Part shown: one piece after another, positions 11,544 to 23,790 of the stretch
How positions within the stretch are numbered: the stretch's first letter is position 1
How the letters are laid out: each line of letters begins with the position of its first letter
Assembly (NCBI GenBank): GCA_036873755.1
Contig: JAVTVY010025057.1
Coordinates: forward strand, 52,286 to 116,285
Direction of reading: 5' to 3'
Source of the DNA: Hanleya hanleyi
Taxonomy: Eukaryota > Mollusca > Polyplacophora > Lepidopleurida > Hanleyidae
Length of the DNA: 64,000 nt
Program-made: the position numbers and the translations under genes
The notes under the pieces: model-generated
What the model was told of the DNA's origin: nothing
What the model saw: the letters and a program-made list of their open reading frames with translations, nothing else
Database searches by the model: none

Positions 11544-12395
11544 TCCAACTAAGGGAGACTGATTGAACAGAACTTTTCATCAGCTAACGGAGCAGTGGGG
11601 ATCAAACAATGCGACTGTTGTCTATGATGTAATTATTCTCTCCCACCCTAAAAATCAATCTCTATGTCGATTTCTCGGCAAATTAGCAGAAATTTGAGGA
11701 TATGAGAAAGCAAACAGACAATAAGGCAACAATTCCATGTCTGGCGATGATATAACAAATAGAGTAATGTGAGGAATATTACATTCTTCCCGATAACCTG
11801 ACTATTTCAGTACAGTTGAACATGTTGTCTTGAAAGAAGCTGCATAATTAGTTCGTAGGAATCCAGACACCGGCAATCCAGAGGGAAAAAGAAAACTGAT
11901 ATAACGGAACATATTGCAATGCAAAAGCTGTGGACAAACATGACATATGCCAACTGATACAAGAAATTTCTGGTGGCAACTTGATTAGTCTGGTTTTTCT
12001 TAGAGATTGGCAGGGGGGGTGGTAATGTAGAATACGGATTAAATTATCTCCATTATCTCTGTCAGTTTGAGCATCTGACAATTCAACATTACATGTATAC
12101 AAACCCTGCATTTTGAGAGGAGTAATTGCTCTCACTCCCCTAAATTGATTTCGAGAGAGTGAAAAAATAAAGACTCTCAGAAAAATGAAATTTGTTTTAA
12201 AGTATATTGTGATCACTCCTCTCATGACTGAAATCACTCCGCTACAATTTCTTTACTCTTGCTGTTTTTAACGTCAAGGTCTGTGTATGATCATATTTTG
12301 GAATCTTTCGTGTTCAGCCTTTGAAGGTAATCTTGAACAAAAGCCTACATTGTTACTTTGTACCTACATGTACCATTGGTGGGATTCAGTCTAGC
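11544..12395. repeat. Tandem unit D, truncated end of the array
   Basis: Matches the first ~870 bases of unit B up to ACCATTGGTGGGATTCA (compare 4461), just before the minisatellite would begin. It then diverges into unique sequence, so the tandem array ends here. More diverged from A/B than they are from each other. Confidence 0.75.
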
Positions 12396-12498
12396 TTTTT
12401 CATCTGATCTAACTTTTTTCATCATTGGTCCATGTCTCGTGTAAAATAAATTCATGAAAAAAAGGACAATAGTCTGTCTGGCTACAACAATGAGTCTA

Positions 12499-14104
12499 CC
12501 CTCACGGAAATAGGGCGCGCGCCCTATTTAGGGCGCGTGCCCCATCTGCGCCCCAATTGCGCCCTACTTGCGCCTTGTCTATCTACTGCGCCCTAATTGC
12601 GCCCCATTTCTTCATCCCATCCACCCTGCTGCGCCCTAATTGCGCCCTTCAGGAATGCGCCCTAGAAGCTAGAGATAGGGCGCGCGCCCTAACTGCGCCT
12701 TATTTACTTTGAAATTTTCTCTGATATCCGGACTGCGCCCTGTGGACATAACTACTTTTTCGAGAACTCAGACTGCGCCCTAATTGCGCCCTCTGGACAT
12801 AACCATTTTATCTAAAATTCAGAGTGAACCCTACATGTATACTTGTGCCTTCTGGACTTTTTTTCACCAACATTCATTTAGCTAGTAATCACATATGCAT
12901 GTGTGTCATTTTAAAGACATGTGCATGCATGTCTTAGTCAAAAAAGTTTTTTCCAAAAATTCAGACTGTCTGCTTTCTTCACTATTCTGAGCTATGAATT
13001 CATTAATGTAAAATTTGAACTTTCAAACTAAATTTAATAACATTATTTCAACAAAAAAATCAGACTTTTACTTGAAGAAGCTATTGCTCCTTATCTGCGC
13101 CCCGACTGCGCCCTACCAGTACATGTACATCATTCATGCTATTATTCTCAGAGTGCGCCCTAACTGCGCCCTATCTGCGCCCTATTATCTGCACAATAAC
13201 ATGTTATCTGATTAGTCAAAACTGTCACATGACCTTTATCTTATTGGCTGATATTAACAAAAGAAAGGCAGACATATTGGTTTTCAAAAAACCATTTTGA
13301 ATTTGAAGATTTCATGCCCATTTAACAAGATTTTGGTGAGTGTTATACCTCTGTTTGGTGGATAGTGGATGATGTAAAGGGTTTCAGATGTGTGTAGAAG
13401 TAATTTGAAGAAAAAAACTCAAGAAAAAGTGAGCGAAAGTGTCAGATGACCTGCACAACAGCTGACTGTAGTACAATGTATTCCATGCACATATATTTTC
13501 TAATAAATGTAAATTCTAACCATGAATGCACATTGTACATGTAGATGAAAATAATATGTACATGCAGAGCAGAGTAAAATTAGATTTATTTAGACTAGTT
13601 AGATGCCAATAATCATCTTTCACCTTATATCTTCAGTTTATGTACATGATAGATAAACTTTATTTACTTACAACATGGTTAGCCTGGTAGGTATACTATT
13701 CTGTTCCCCAACTGCGCCCTAACTGCGCTCTAATTGCGCCCTAACTGCGCCCCAAATGCGCCCTAACTGCGCCCTATCAGTACAACATTCATGCCATTAT
13801 TCTGAGAGTGCGCCCTAATCGCGCCCCAACTGCGCCTTTTCTGCGCCCCAACTGCGCCTTATCTGCGCCCTAAGACTGCGCCCCAACTGCGCCCTATTCT
13901 CTAATAGGGCGCATATAAGGCGCAATTAACATATTTGGAACGCGCCCTAATTTGCGCCCTAGCCATATTGAGTCTAATGGCAAAATTGGGGGCGCAGATA
14001 GGGCGCGCGCCCCAATTGCGCCCCAACTGCGCCCTAGCTGTCTCAATTCATGCGCCCCATTTGCGCCTTAAATGCGCCCTAATTGCGCCCTATTTCCGTG
14101 AGGG
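12499..14104. mobile_element. TA-flanked TIR element filled with GCGCCCTA repeats
   Basis: A 1606 bp element. Its ends are a perfect 20 bp inverted repeat, CCCTCACGGAAATAGGGCGC at 12499 and its complement ending at 14104, flanked by TA at 12497-12498 and 14105-14106 as in Tc1/mariner-type insertion. The interior is dominated by dozens of ~11-12 bp degenerate units of the type TGCGCCCTAAC, plus some in reverse orientation (near 12519, 12676, 13903, 13990). The unit resembles the inner part of the TIR itself. A non-repetitive AT-rich part (about 13200-13690) lies in the middle. No transposase frame is seen, so it is a non-autonomous (MITE-like) element. Confidence 0.85.
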
Positions 14105-17100
14105 TATAGACATTTGAACATGTAGACTTTGAGAGGTGTGCATTATCCGCATCAACATAGTCCATTTCTGTTTACATTGGATATAATGCAAGCAACAAAA
14201 TCTGAATGTGAAGATTACATGTGCATTATGTGTTACATCATGGAAAACTCGACCAGTGCAGAAAATCCTTGGACATGGATCAAATATCGGAATCCCAATT
14301 CAGTTTGGGAAGGTTTCGGTGAAATAAAGTTAGCTTTTGAAGTGGTATTTTGTAGCTTTTAATTGCTGCGAATATCATCTGAAATGAACAGCTGTCCAGA
14401 ATCTATTTCCTGATTTCACTATGAAGATCCTTGAGAGGGCAGGCTGGTGGCCGGGTCACACAAATCCTTTAATGGATTCAAAACATTTGATCCATAGCAA
14501 AGGATTGGGGGGCCTTCATGTCAAGTGGAATGGAAGATTAGTGCGGTGTGAAGAACAGCAGGTATTGACAAGGTCCAGTTTACAAGATACGGATAACCCT
14601 GTCCAACCATAATCTCTCTCACTATTGAATCATTCATGACAAGATGACTCGACCTTGATTGGCTATCCCAGCATGCCATAGTTAGAGCCGCAAATCCCCA
14701 TTCGCATCACCGCGGACAGACATGCTGGCTTCTCCACAGGGGTCAAGCGAGATGGTCAAAGTTGAAGCCCTCGACAGAATAATATTTTGTTAGCTTGACG
14801 CTGTTTTTCATCAAAAATGCAAATGTGATTTGAATCTCCTGGTGAGGGCTGGAGTACATGTTGTAGAGCTATATAACTCTTCATCCAAGTTCTCAGTTGA
14901 TTTATCACTGTGGTACATGTGCATGTAATTAGAAGCGTGAAATTGCATGCATATTTTATCCGGGTTTAACCAAGAACCTTCATCAATGGAATTTGTAATG
15001 ATTTTAGCCAAACTGTGGTGTAGACATGACGTACATGCATGCTTGCTCGGGCATTTATAAACTTGATTTGTTTTCAAAACTTAAAGCTCTAATTACCTTG
15101 CTACATGCAAAGTATGGCAGTAATGTTCTTTAGCTTTGAAGACCATTTTTGGACTAGTCCTCTACATATTCTCATTGTCCTCCCCACTTTCATTATTTAG
15201 TTCTTTAACTTTTCAATAAACTTTTCAATAAATTGATAACTTCTTCACAAATTTGATTAGGAAAACTGCATGTGTGTGACAAGCAGATGGCGCCTACCAA
15301 AATTGAGGTCAACGGTCAAGGTCACCTTGACAAAAAAATAAAATAACGAATTACTGAAAGTTGCAGTTTCTTTGCGAGTGGGTATTTATAGTTCTGGTTT
15401 ATCAGGGCAAGGCAAAATATCCAAAAATAAAATTCTGGTCAATAGTACAAATTTGGAAATCATTGGAATTCAAATAATTTTTTTGAGTGGATACATAGGA
15501 GACAATAAACCAGGTGCTGTGCTGAAATTGTCAGAGGTCAAACAGGTCACATGACATCATATTATCCCTCCCCAACAAAACCTCAGGAAGTTGTTGAATA
15601 CCTTGTCTTTGTTAATTATTCCAGTCCAATGATAAGGATTGTGATCGAACTTCAGGAATACCTCATGCCTATGGCAAACAAGAATCCTACTGCACGTGGA
15701 AAGATCAAAGCCAATGGGGATTGGATCAATACATTAGTGGGAAGCGATCGGATCTGGTACAAAATTGAGGTCAAAAGGTCAACAGCGAAGGTCACTGACC
15801 ACTAGCAACTCCCTGTACCTGAACGTCTCATAGACTTAGTTTCAATGACATAGTCCATATTGCCAATTTGGTTTCTGTTATCATGTATTAAGTATGGCCT
15901 ACTACATGTAGCATGACTGCTGCTTAATGCTGTAAAGTGTTTCAAAAGTAGGGATACAAAGTAGACGACAATTTTAATGAGTGCATAATCTGGTTTAATA
16001 ATCCATGATTAGCTTCTAAACTTCAGAAAAAAAACTATTTTGGGGTAATATAAGTTATTTGTGAAAAACAAACTTATTAACCTCAAAAGGAAATAATTAC
16101 ATCACATTCCCTTGCCCCATATAATGTGTGTAACTTATCTCTACACTTAAAGGGATAACAGTTGGTGATTTTGAGGGTTAATGGGTATAATGATCCATGG
16201 CTTTTCATTTCTCCACAGATATAGAGGTTAAACAGTTGATTTCTTTGGTGGCTAACAGAGGGTTAACAGTTCCATCATTGCCATTCTCTTGTACACTTCC
16301 CCTCGAACAGTTTAGACCCCCAGTCGTGATATGGACGACTGCACGAACTCTTGACCGATATAATGCATGCTGTGTGATCTAACATTCACGATGTCCGAGA
16401 CCATTAGCCTTATATTAGTTCATTTGGGGTGGAGGGATTCAATAAAATATCCCCCAATGGCGGGTTCAATAAAATAGCTTGACTGATTCCTGAAAGGTGG
16501 ACCAGGACTTGGCATTTGTGAAAATTCAGGAGGGAATTACTTTATGAAGGCCAATAAAAGGAATTAAATACGGAGTTATGCGTCTGTGCAAGGTCGATAA
16601 CCAAATTTAGGGGATGGACACGAACGGTCGCCAAACACTGTAACCCAATTCCGGTGTAGTTTAGAGCCAACGGATTAGCGAGCGTATAAATTTTGATCGG
16701 GCTCTGTTCCGAGAGAATGGTCAGCCTCGTTAAGTTGAATGATTGTGCTGTATATGTTTATTGTTCTGTCCCCACAGACTAGTCTTGCCACCTCGTATAA
16801 TCAGGATGAAGTTGTTCTTGTCAATGTAAACATTAATGCAGATCCTCATTATTGTCAAAGATGATCATTGCTGTTTAATAATCAAACTATAATATAATTT
16901 ACAATTTCCAGAGTTTAACTTTATGTGTTATAATTTATTTCAGTACATGAGATAGTGACAGTTTAATACTAGTCCGTGATTGGCTGTATTTGTGAGCAAA
17001 AAAGGTACTGAAAGTGTATATGATTGCTTTTCTTGGATTGATTCACGAGTCTTTGTAGATACAAGTTACCCAGGCTCTTACACATCCACATTGTCATAAT

Positions 17101-17441
17101 GTGCTGAACAGGAGAAATTCTTTTCTAAATTACTGACGCTTTAATCTCAATCCACCTGGAATGATACTAAAGTTTGGCAATATAATCTGTTCCCAAATCT
17201 GATTGGTCTTCTACACGGATATTGCACTCCTCTGACATGCAATCATATTCAGAATTTATTTCATGCGAGTCGAAATCCAACGCTATACGAAAATCTATTT
17301 GGTCCGGTAGAGATCCGACTCTCAGAGTTATATTGCCACTTCCATTTTATGAGAAGCAACATAGCGTCACTGTCGACAATGTATGATCATCTCGGGTGCA
17401 AATATGATGGGATCGACTGGAAATGGGTGATTATATGTTGA
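14105..17441. other. Non-coding unique DNA
   Basis: No convincing gene. Open frames of 60-88 codons here show no family signature. A pair of direct repeats, AAAATTGAGGTCAA, occurs near 15299 and 15761, each in a cluster of GGTCA half-sites (see findings). Otherwise it is AT-rich intergenic or intronic sequence. Confidence 0.6.
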
Positions 17442-18184
17442 CACTCTTACAGCTGTACCCAGGTTCAGTTACCACTGAATTGTTGGACTACTGAAGTGAA
17501 TTATGACTTGGCTACTTTGCTATTTTGTAACAAATTGCAGCGCGGGTGTTTACCGTCATCTTGAGCTGCACAGAAAGAACGTTATCGCGATGATATCATG
17601 TATGCTAGGCCATGTTTGCTCATCATCCCATGTGGGACATTTAAGATGATATTGAACTGTGTGTATACACTGCTTAACTGTCAGCATACGTGGGAGTTAA
17701 GCTAGCATATATATTTGAAATTACAGTTATGTAAGATACATGTATTTATTGGAATATGATTATTGCAGCCTTCAGGGCTTCTTTTCTTAAAATGGCAGGG
17801 AAGCTGAAAATAGCACTCTTACAGCTGTACCCAGGTTCAGTTACCACTGAATTGTTGGACTACTGAAGTGAATTATGACTTGGCTACTTTGCTATTTTGT
17901 AACAAATTGCAGCGCGGGTGTTTACCGTCATCTTGAGCTGCACAGAAAGAACGTTATCGCGATGATATCATGTATGCTAGGCCATGTTTGCTCATCATCC
18001 CATGTGGGACATTTAAGATGATATTGAACTGTGTGTATACACTGCTTAACTGTCAGCATACGTGGGAGTTAAGCTAGCATATATATTGAAATTACAGTTA
18101 TGTAAGATACATGTATTTATTGGAATATGATTATTGCAGCCTTCAGGGCTTCTTTTCTTAAAATGGCAGGGAAGCTGAAAATAG
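17442..18184. repeat. Direct tandem duplication of ~372 bp
   Basis: The segment starting CACTCTTACAGCTGTACCC at 17442 recurs at 17814. The two copies (17442-17813 and 17814-18184) are practically identical: the only difference I saw is one extra T near 17715 in the first copy. Such identity implies a recent duplication, an assembly artefact, or gene conversion. No coding frame is evident. Confidence 0.92.
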
Positions 18185-18562
18185 CTCCTGTAGACAATTT
18201 TAGAAGACTAATCATTTAAAAGAGAAGAAAACATGTGACTAATATATAGACTGAATGAAAGATCTATCTCCCCCATATTCAAAAATGTAAGCAAATATTT
18301 TTTGCGATTTTTTTTTTCGCTCGATTAAATCGGCGTTCAACCTGCGCATCGTTGTCTCTCAAGCATGCCGCCATTTTGGCTCGGGTTGTCTACTCTCTGG
18401 CCGCTCTCTGGCGGGGAAGGCGAAAATATAATGACATTGCATGGAGATATAATACAAACCAAGCCTTTCTTACATTGGAATGATTACAATTTGACAGGAA
18501 TAGGAACCGAATGTCGTGATATGACTGAAATAATGTGGAAAGACTAATAAACTCACTCCAGT

Positions 18563-18754
18563 TTATTGCATCAGCCTTAATGTACAAAAGTTCTTCTCTG
18601 ATGCGTTTGGAATAAAATCATGCCGACCGACGTTATGCACCCACTGTTTCAGTACATCTGGTTTCAACATTGGGAACCAATGAAATGTCACGGTCTTTGG
18701 AAAGTTTGGATTCCCAGTTCTGTTAGAACAGCCAAACGCCACACACTGGGTCAT
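18563..18754 (-). CDS. THAP-domain N-terminal fragment (transposon-borne)
   Basis: I start at the ATG at 18754, because MTQCVAFGC places the first zinc pair (C4-x4-C9) at the usual THAP position. Then come FHWFP (residues 24-28) and W38, conserved core positions of the DNA-binding domain. The frame ends shortly after NFCTLR, where a THAP domain would show C-x2-H-F. The second zinc ligand pair is therefore incomplete: either the His codon is mutated or an intron begins here. An upstream in-frame Met at 18784 adds ten residues that do not belong to the domain. The exon lies in the TIR element 18220-19120 and would not fold as a complete finger as it stands. Confidence 0.65.
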   Translation of the reverse strand: MTQCVAFGCSNRTGNPNFPKTVTFHWFPMLKPDVLKQWVHNVGRHDFIPNASEKNFCTLRLMQ

Positions 18755-18885
18755 GATGCCCGTGTATTTGCGGATTATTGGCATAATACCACTATCAAAT
18801 TATAACAGTATACAAAATATAAACCTGCAGTCCCGAGAGCTTCTCATACTTTAACGTACAGGGCGGAAGTGAGTATAAGCCCGGC

Positions 18886-18893
18886 TGACGTCA
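18886..18893 (-). promoter_or_regulatory. CRE (TGACGTCA) upstream of the THAP fragment
   Basis: Perfect CRE about 130 bases upstream of the THAP ATG on the minus strand. On the plus strand it reads TGACGTCACGCAG, the same 13 bases as at 6273 in the other THAP-carrying element. Confidence 0.4.
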
Positions 18894-19120
18894 CGCAGCG
18901 ATGTGCACAATATGTTTTTGGCAATTCTGTTTGGTTAAAATAGACACAAAGCCCTTGTAATGGCGGCACTCATGAATCTGTCCACAGGCTCCAGTTTTTG
19001 ATGTTTCGATATGAATATATCGGCGGTAAAAAATCGCAAAAAATATTTGCTTACATTTTTGGATATGGGGGAGATAGATCTTTCATTCAGTGTATACATA
19101 GTCACAGGTTTTCTTCTCCT

Positions 19121-22100
19121 TCAATACAATGTATTATTTCCATGTTTGAGGGGAGTTATTTTTCACTTGCTGGGACCCAATTAAGAGAAGCTTTAGGGGA
19201 GCAAGAGTGATCACTCCATCTATACATGTATGTGAAGCCCTGTTATTATACCCAGACTGGCACTTTATTAGTTGAGTGGCAATTTTAAAAAACAAAACGT
19301 TAAAATTGTTCTGCCCAACATTCAGAAGGATACAGCTATTGTCCTTAAAAAAAAAAAAATCCCTAAACCAAAAGCCATTTTTTCATGACTTGTGGTACCA
19401 TACCAAATTCAAAGCAGTTATCAAAAATTTAAATGAACATATATTTTAGATTTATTGCAAGACTGCAGTATTTACGAGACATTGTGTCATGATGAGTCTG
19501 ATGTAAGTATCCCGAAACAATTACACACATTTAGATTTTATTATGAATATCTTTTTTTATTCGTCATAAAAAGTGAAATTTTAGATGAAGAAACCTACAA
19601 ACTTATAGAAACATTATGGAAGTTTTGATTGTTTCGCTTTATTGACATTTTTGGTGATTTGGTTGAAGTTGGTTTCATCTGATCATGCATTCAGAGGGTG
19701 TATCTGACAGTAGGAGTTATACTATCTGATGACTGAATACTATTTTGATGCTAAAAAGAAGAAAAAAAGGTAAATCATGGGCATGGCCAGGATGTCTCGT
19801 ATCAACGCCCATGCAAATCAGGGCATTAGAAAAAGGGGCAGGTGTGGTGATGAGAGGCAAATAATATTTTTATTGCGCTTTGGATATTCTGTCTGGTCAA
19901 AGTCAATTTCTGCAGGTTATAGACAGATCTGTGTGATTTATATCACGATTCCCAGCCAGAGATACAGTGTAGATATAAAGCAGAAGCAATATTGGAGTGG
20001 TACATCTCCGTGTATGCGTGTACGTTATATGACGTACGGGACCCTATCTGGTGAGTGGGGGTGATTTCCCGTTGATATTTGCATGGTAACAGTTTACCGA
20101 TGTCGCAGATCAAACCTGATTACCTCAAAACCTCCGTCTGCAAACCGTTATGATAGGAACAGCTTTCCGTCACGTTTCATCTAAATGCTAATACGTGTCT
20201 CCTGGACGGCTTAATACTGCAGTCCTCCATGATCAGTTCTGATGTTTTATGATCCCCGTGTCTCATCGGTGAAATGATTCGGGAAGTTGGGATCACCACC
20301 TGAGACATTACAAACATTTTTCAGGAATATTGTGATATTCAAACCTACAGGGCCAACACATGTTACACTTTACTTCTTCGTGATACATAAATTACCTTTC
20401 TCCTAACAATGAAATATGTAGCCCTTATTCCAGAGAGGCCTTTTGTAGAAGCAGTGATTCGTAAATGCCTGGTGTACCTTCTCTCTGATGAAGGGATATT
20501 GTTTTGTGCTTGTCTGTCTGTCTGTCAGTCAAATTTTTATTTCGGCAAGATATCTTGATATGATGCAGTCTTCTTTGGGTTGTATTTATTTATTGCTGGG
20601 TGTTAAGAAGACCTATTGTTTTATCCCTCAGTCTGCTGGTTCATCACACAAAATAAAAGGATCTCATTTGCAAGCATGAATGTTTAGAATCTAAGCAAAC
20701 GGAATATCGAGATATTTGAAGAATTTTTTTACCACTCTGATAAAGTTCTAAGGAATTAAGCTTCCCATTAATTTTCCATTCAACTAGACTGATTCAGACT
20801 CCTTATCCAGTGGTTGATGAGACTGCATGGGTGAATGGATTTATTTAAAATTTTCCACCGGCCTGGGCGTTTACGAGACCTACATGTATCCATCTGGGCG
20901 ACAAGCCGATAGCCCATATGAGTGGCGTTCAAGTGCCGTTCACTGTTTGTTTTTGAGGTACAAATGGTTGATGGGCCCTTCTGCAGTGACTTCAAAACTG
21001 CCATTATCATGTTGTGTTTCTTTGAATTTAAAATTCGGATCTAACATGAGGAATTACAATGTTCATAGTGACTTCACTCAAACTTAACGGAGAGTCTCTT
21101 TTCCACTATCAGTAACTCCGTTCATATGATTATCAGTGAACCATTCGGCGAGAGATGGCTATTTGAGAGATGTACTACCAGTGGTCTTCATATTGCCATG
21201 ATTCTGGGGTTATACTCTCGAGCGTTTGGTCATGTCAAAACAATTAAATGTCTGGATTGCGACCAAGAAGATGTTTGGTGATATTCGTTTTCTCGTAAGA
21301 TAAATATCATGCCAAGAAAATTTTTGATCTCCCAAACTCAACCGATTCAATTTCATTACCTCCGCTTTTCCCTATTTGCAAATACATATTGGGATGCCAT
21401 CTACGGCTTCCAGAAAATGTCCTGTGCACACCCCAGGTCATGTGAAGGACCTTCACTTCTCAGACAGCTTGTCATAAGTGGCGAGTAACTGGGACACCCA
21501 TGGGGTTTCTGGGTGTAAAAAGGAATAGTACCCCACCCATTGGGTCCCAGGCGTGAAAAGAAATAGTGATTTGACTGAAATATTATTGAAAGCGATATTA
21601 AATCATATTCACTACATATTGGGACATAACATGTTCAATGAAGGCTCCTGGTTCAGATTTCTCTATGATTTATGATTATTAGGCTGGTGTGTAGGATGTA
21701 ATGTATATTGATTATTACTTGTATCGCTGTAGGCAAAATATTACTGAGGCGATACAAGAGCTTACATGGAATAAATGTGTACAGGGGTTGATAATGTATC
21801 ACGACATGCAGCTCCGAGCGATGTAGGTTCAGACGATATCCCACTGATCAGCCCATTATATCAATAATTATTTCGCTATGTGTGGTAAAATGTGTCTATC
21901 ACGGAAGATGGGCCTGGCATCGGCCAGCTATAACACCATTAAACGCCAGATGATAGATTATGAAGTACTAGCACATCACAAAATAAGAAAGATTAGATAT
22001 TTTATGTCAAAGTTCTATCAGGGTACAGCATTGTGTGAGATTTTCAATATCCTGACATGTCTATATTTTCATGATTGGCATCTGCTGCCTATATGGGATG

Positions 22101-23597
22101 TGCATGTACACACCCAAGATTTGCATTGATGAAGACATCATGAACACACAGACATCGGAGTGGTGCCAATATACTACATGTATAGTAGCAGAGAACAATA
22201 GGGCTGTCCCGAGATGGAACTCTCTTGTGGCAAAAGGCACGAAACAACATAATTGCGCTACTGTGCCAAAATTTGTTCCTGAACTTCGTTAATTTGCTCA
22301 TCTTTGTTGTGAGTTATTGTACTAAGACTCATGTAAAATTAAAGTTATTGACCTGGAAAGTCCTCGAAAACTCATGGAATTTTTTTTTCTGCTGTAAGTG
22401 TATGAAGCCTGTTATGATGAATTAGGCAAGGAGTCATTTGTTTACGTCGGCAATGCTGTATCATTCTAGTCATAGACTTTTGGAGGCAATGCCTTTTATG
22501 GGCAAATGACAATTTAACTTCAGAACAATATCATATTCAATTTTTGTGGTTTCTTCAGTACTTTCAAAGCCACTGTGATACATATTTTTCGATTTTTACG
22601 GGTGTTGTCAATGTTAAAGCATTATGCCTGGATCATCCTAACCTTGGCGTGACATCACGTGGGCAATGATCTCATTTCATGCCTTTTACTGCCTGAGAGT
22701 TCAATCCTGGAACGTCCGTAAATTGTCTTCTCCATAACGGAGCATCACATGGTTATGTGATGGAGATGTTCTGTATGGTACATGTACACATGACAAATTG
22801 TTCTCACCATAACAATCCCCAGCTAATGGATCTGTCAAAAATAAAAAAAAATAAAAAAAATTTTTTATGGAATGGGAACTTGGTTAATTGGTAACAAAAT
22901 TTAATAAAATTTTAATAATTTTTTTTTAACAAATTAATTTCCAAGACATGTACTATTGACTTGCAAAAATTATTCCCATACAGTAACTGTTGGACATTGG
23001 GGTATAAGAAGTCAGATATGAAATGGCATTTTTGACGCAGTTATATGTATTTGGCAGACAAAGGAGAAGCTGGCAATTATGACCTGTTTATATGTTTCAG
23101 TCAAAGTCTCCCTGCATGTGGTTTGACATGTTTATTCAGTTTCTCTATGCTGTGTTGCTTCAATATTTATAGTGAGTTATGCTGCTTGTAATAATCCTAC
23201 ACATGACGCCCTTGTTTATAATCAAAGAATGGTGGGTGCCCAGTTGTGACTTACGGTAATGAGACTTTTATTTCCATGTAGACTTTATCGGTGTGGTTGA
23301 TTAGTTTTGCTGGAATGTTTTGTACCCATTAGAACCAGAAGTTCCTGTCCCGATGTTAGATTTCTTCCACAATTGCTAGGTCGAAGTCCTGTCTCATTAA
23401 TTGCTGATGATGCAATACAATTTATGGGCAAATTAGTTTTTCGCTAGAAAGATCGAAGGAACCTCAAATACTGCCGACATTTGGGGACTATAGAATAATT
23501 GCCCCCCCATTATAAACAGTTTATCTTTATCTTCAGGTTACATATGGGTCATGTATATACAGGTCCAATATTTGTATTCGATCAAAATGATTAAATC
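19121..23597. other. Non-coding unique DNA
   Basis: No supported gene. Contains short homopolymer runs (19349-19361, A-rich 22840-22930), a small TGTC run near 20512, and scattered open frames below 100 codons with no recognisable motif. The sequence is consistent with intergenic or long intronic DNA. Confidence 0.55.
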
Positions 23598-23790
23598 ATA
23601 GAGTTTATCAGGCGCCTCGGAGCACGTTTGAAAGTGGGGGGGCTGAACTCTATATCGGCCATGTTAAATGCTGGACTGGTGCTATCTAAGATAGGACTTA
23701 TAACATTGCAGTCTCAAAAAGTGGTGGGGGGGGGGGCTACCCCCTGCCCCCCCGGTTCCGCGGCCCCTGTTTATCATGCTGGGCTGCTCC
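23598..23790. repeat. G/C-homopolymer dispersed-repeat fragment
   Basis: A GGGGGGG-CTGAAC start, a run of twelve or so G at 23725-23737, then CTACCCCCTGCCCCCCCGG and a GC-rich tail, unlike the AT-rich surroundings. Looks like a degraded dispersed element. I cannot define its ends or class. Confidence 0.4.

Larger units (their letters stand above)
18220..19120. mobile_element. THAP-bearing transposon with ~100 bp terminal inverted repeats
   Basis: A 901 bp element. The left end (18220-~18320) and right end (~19030-19120) are inverted copies of each other, sharing among others GACTGAATGAAAGATCTATC (one base differs in the right copy's first position) and AAAAATGTAAGCAAATATTT. It is flanked by TTAA on the left (18216-18219) and TCAA on the right (19121-19124), a probable mutated TTAA duplication. 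The interior carries a minus-strand THAP exon and a CRE just inside the right repeat. The central part is too short for a full transposase, so the element is internally deleted. Confidence 0.85.
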
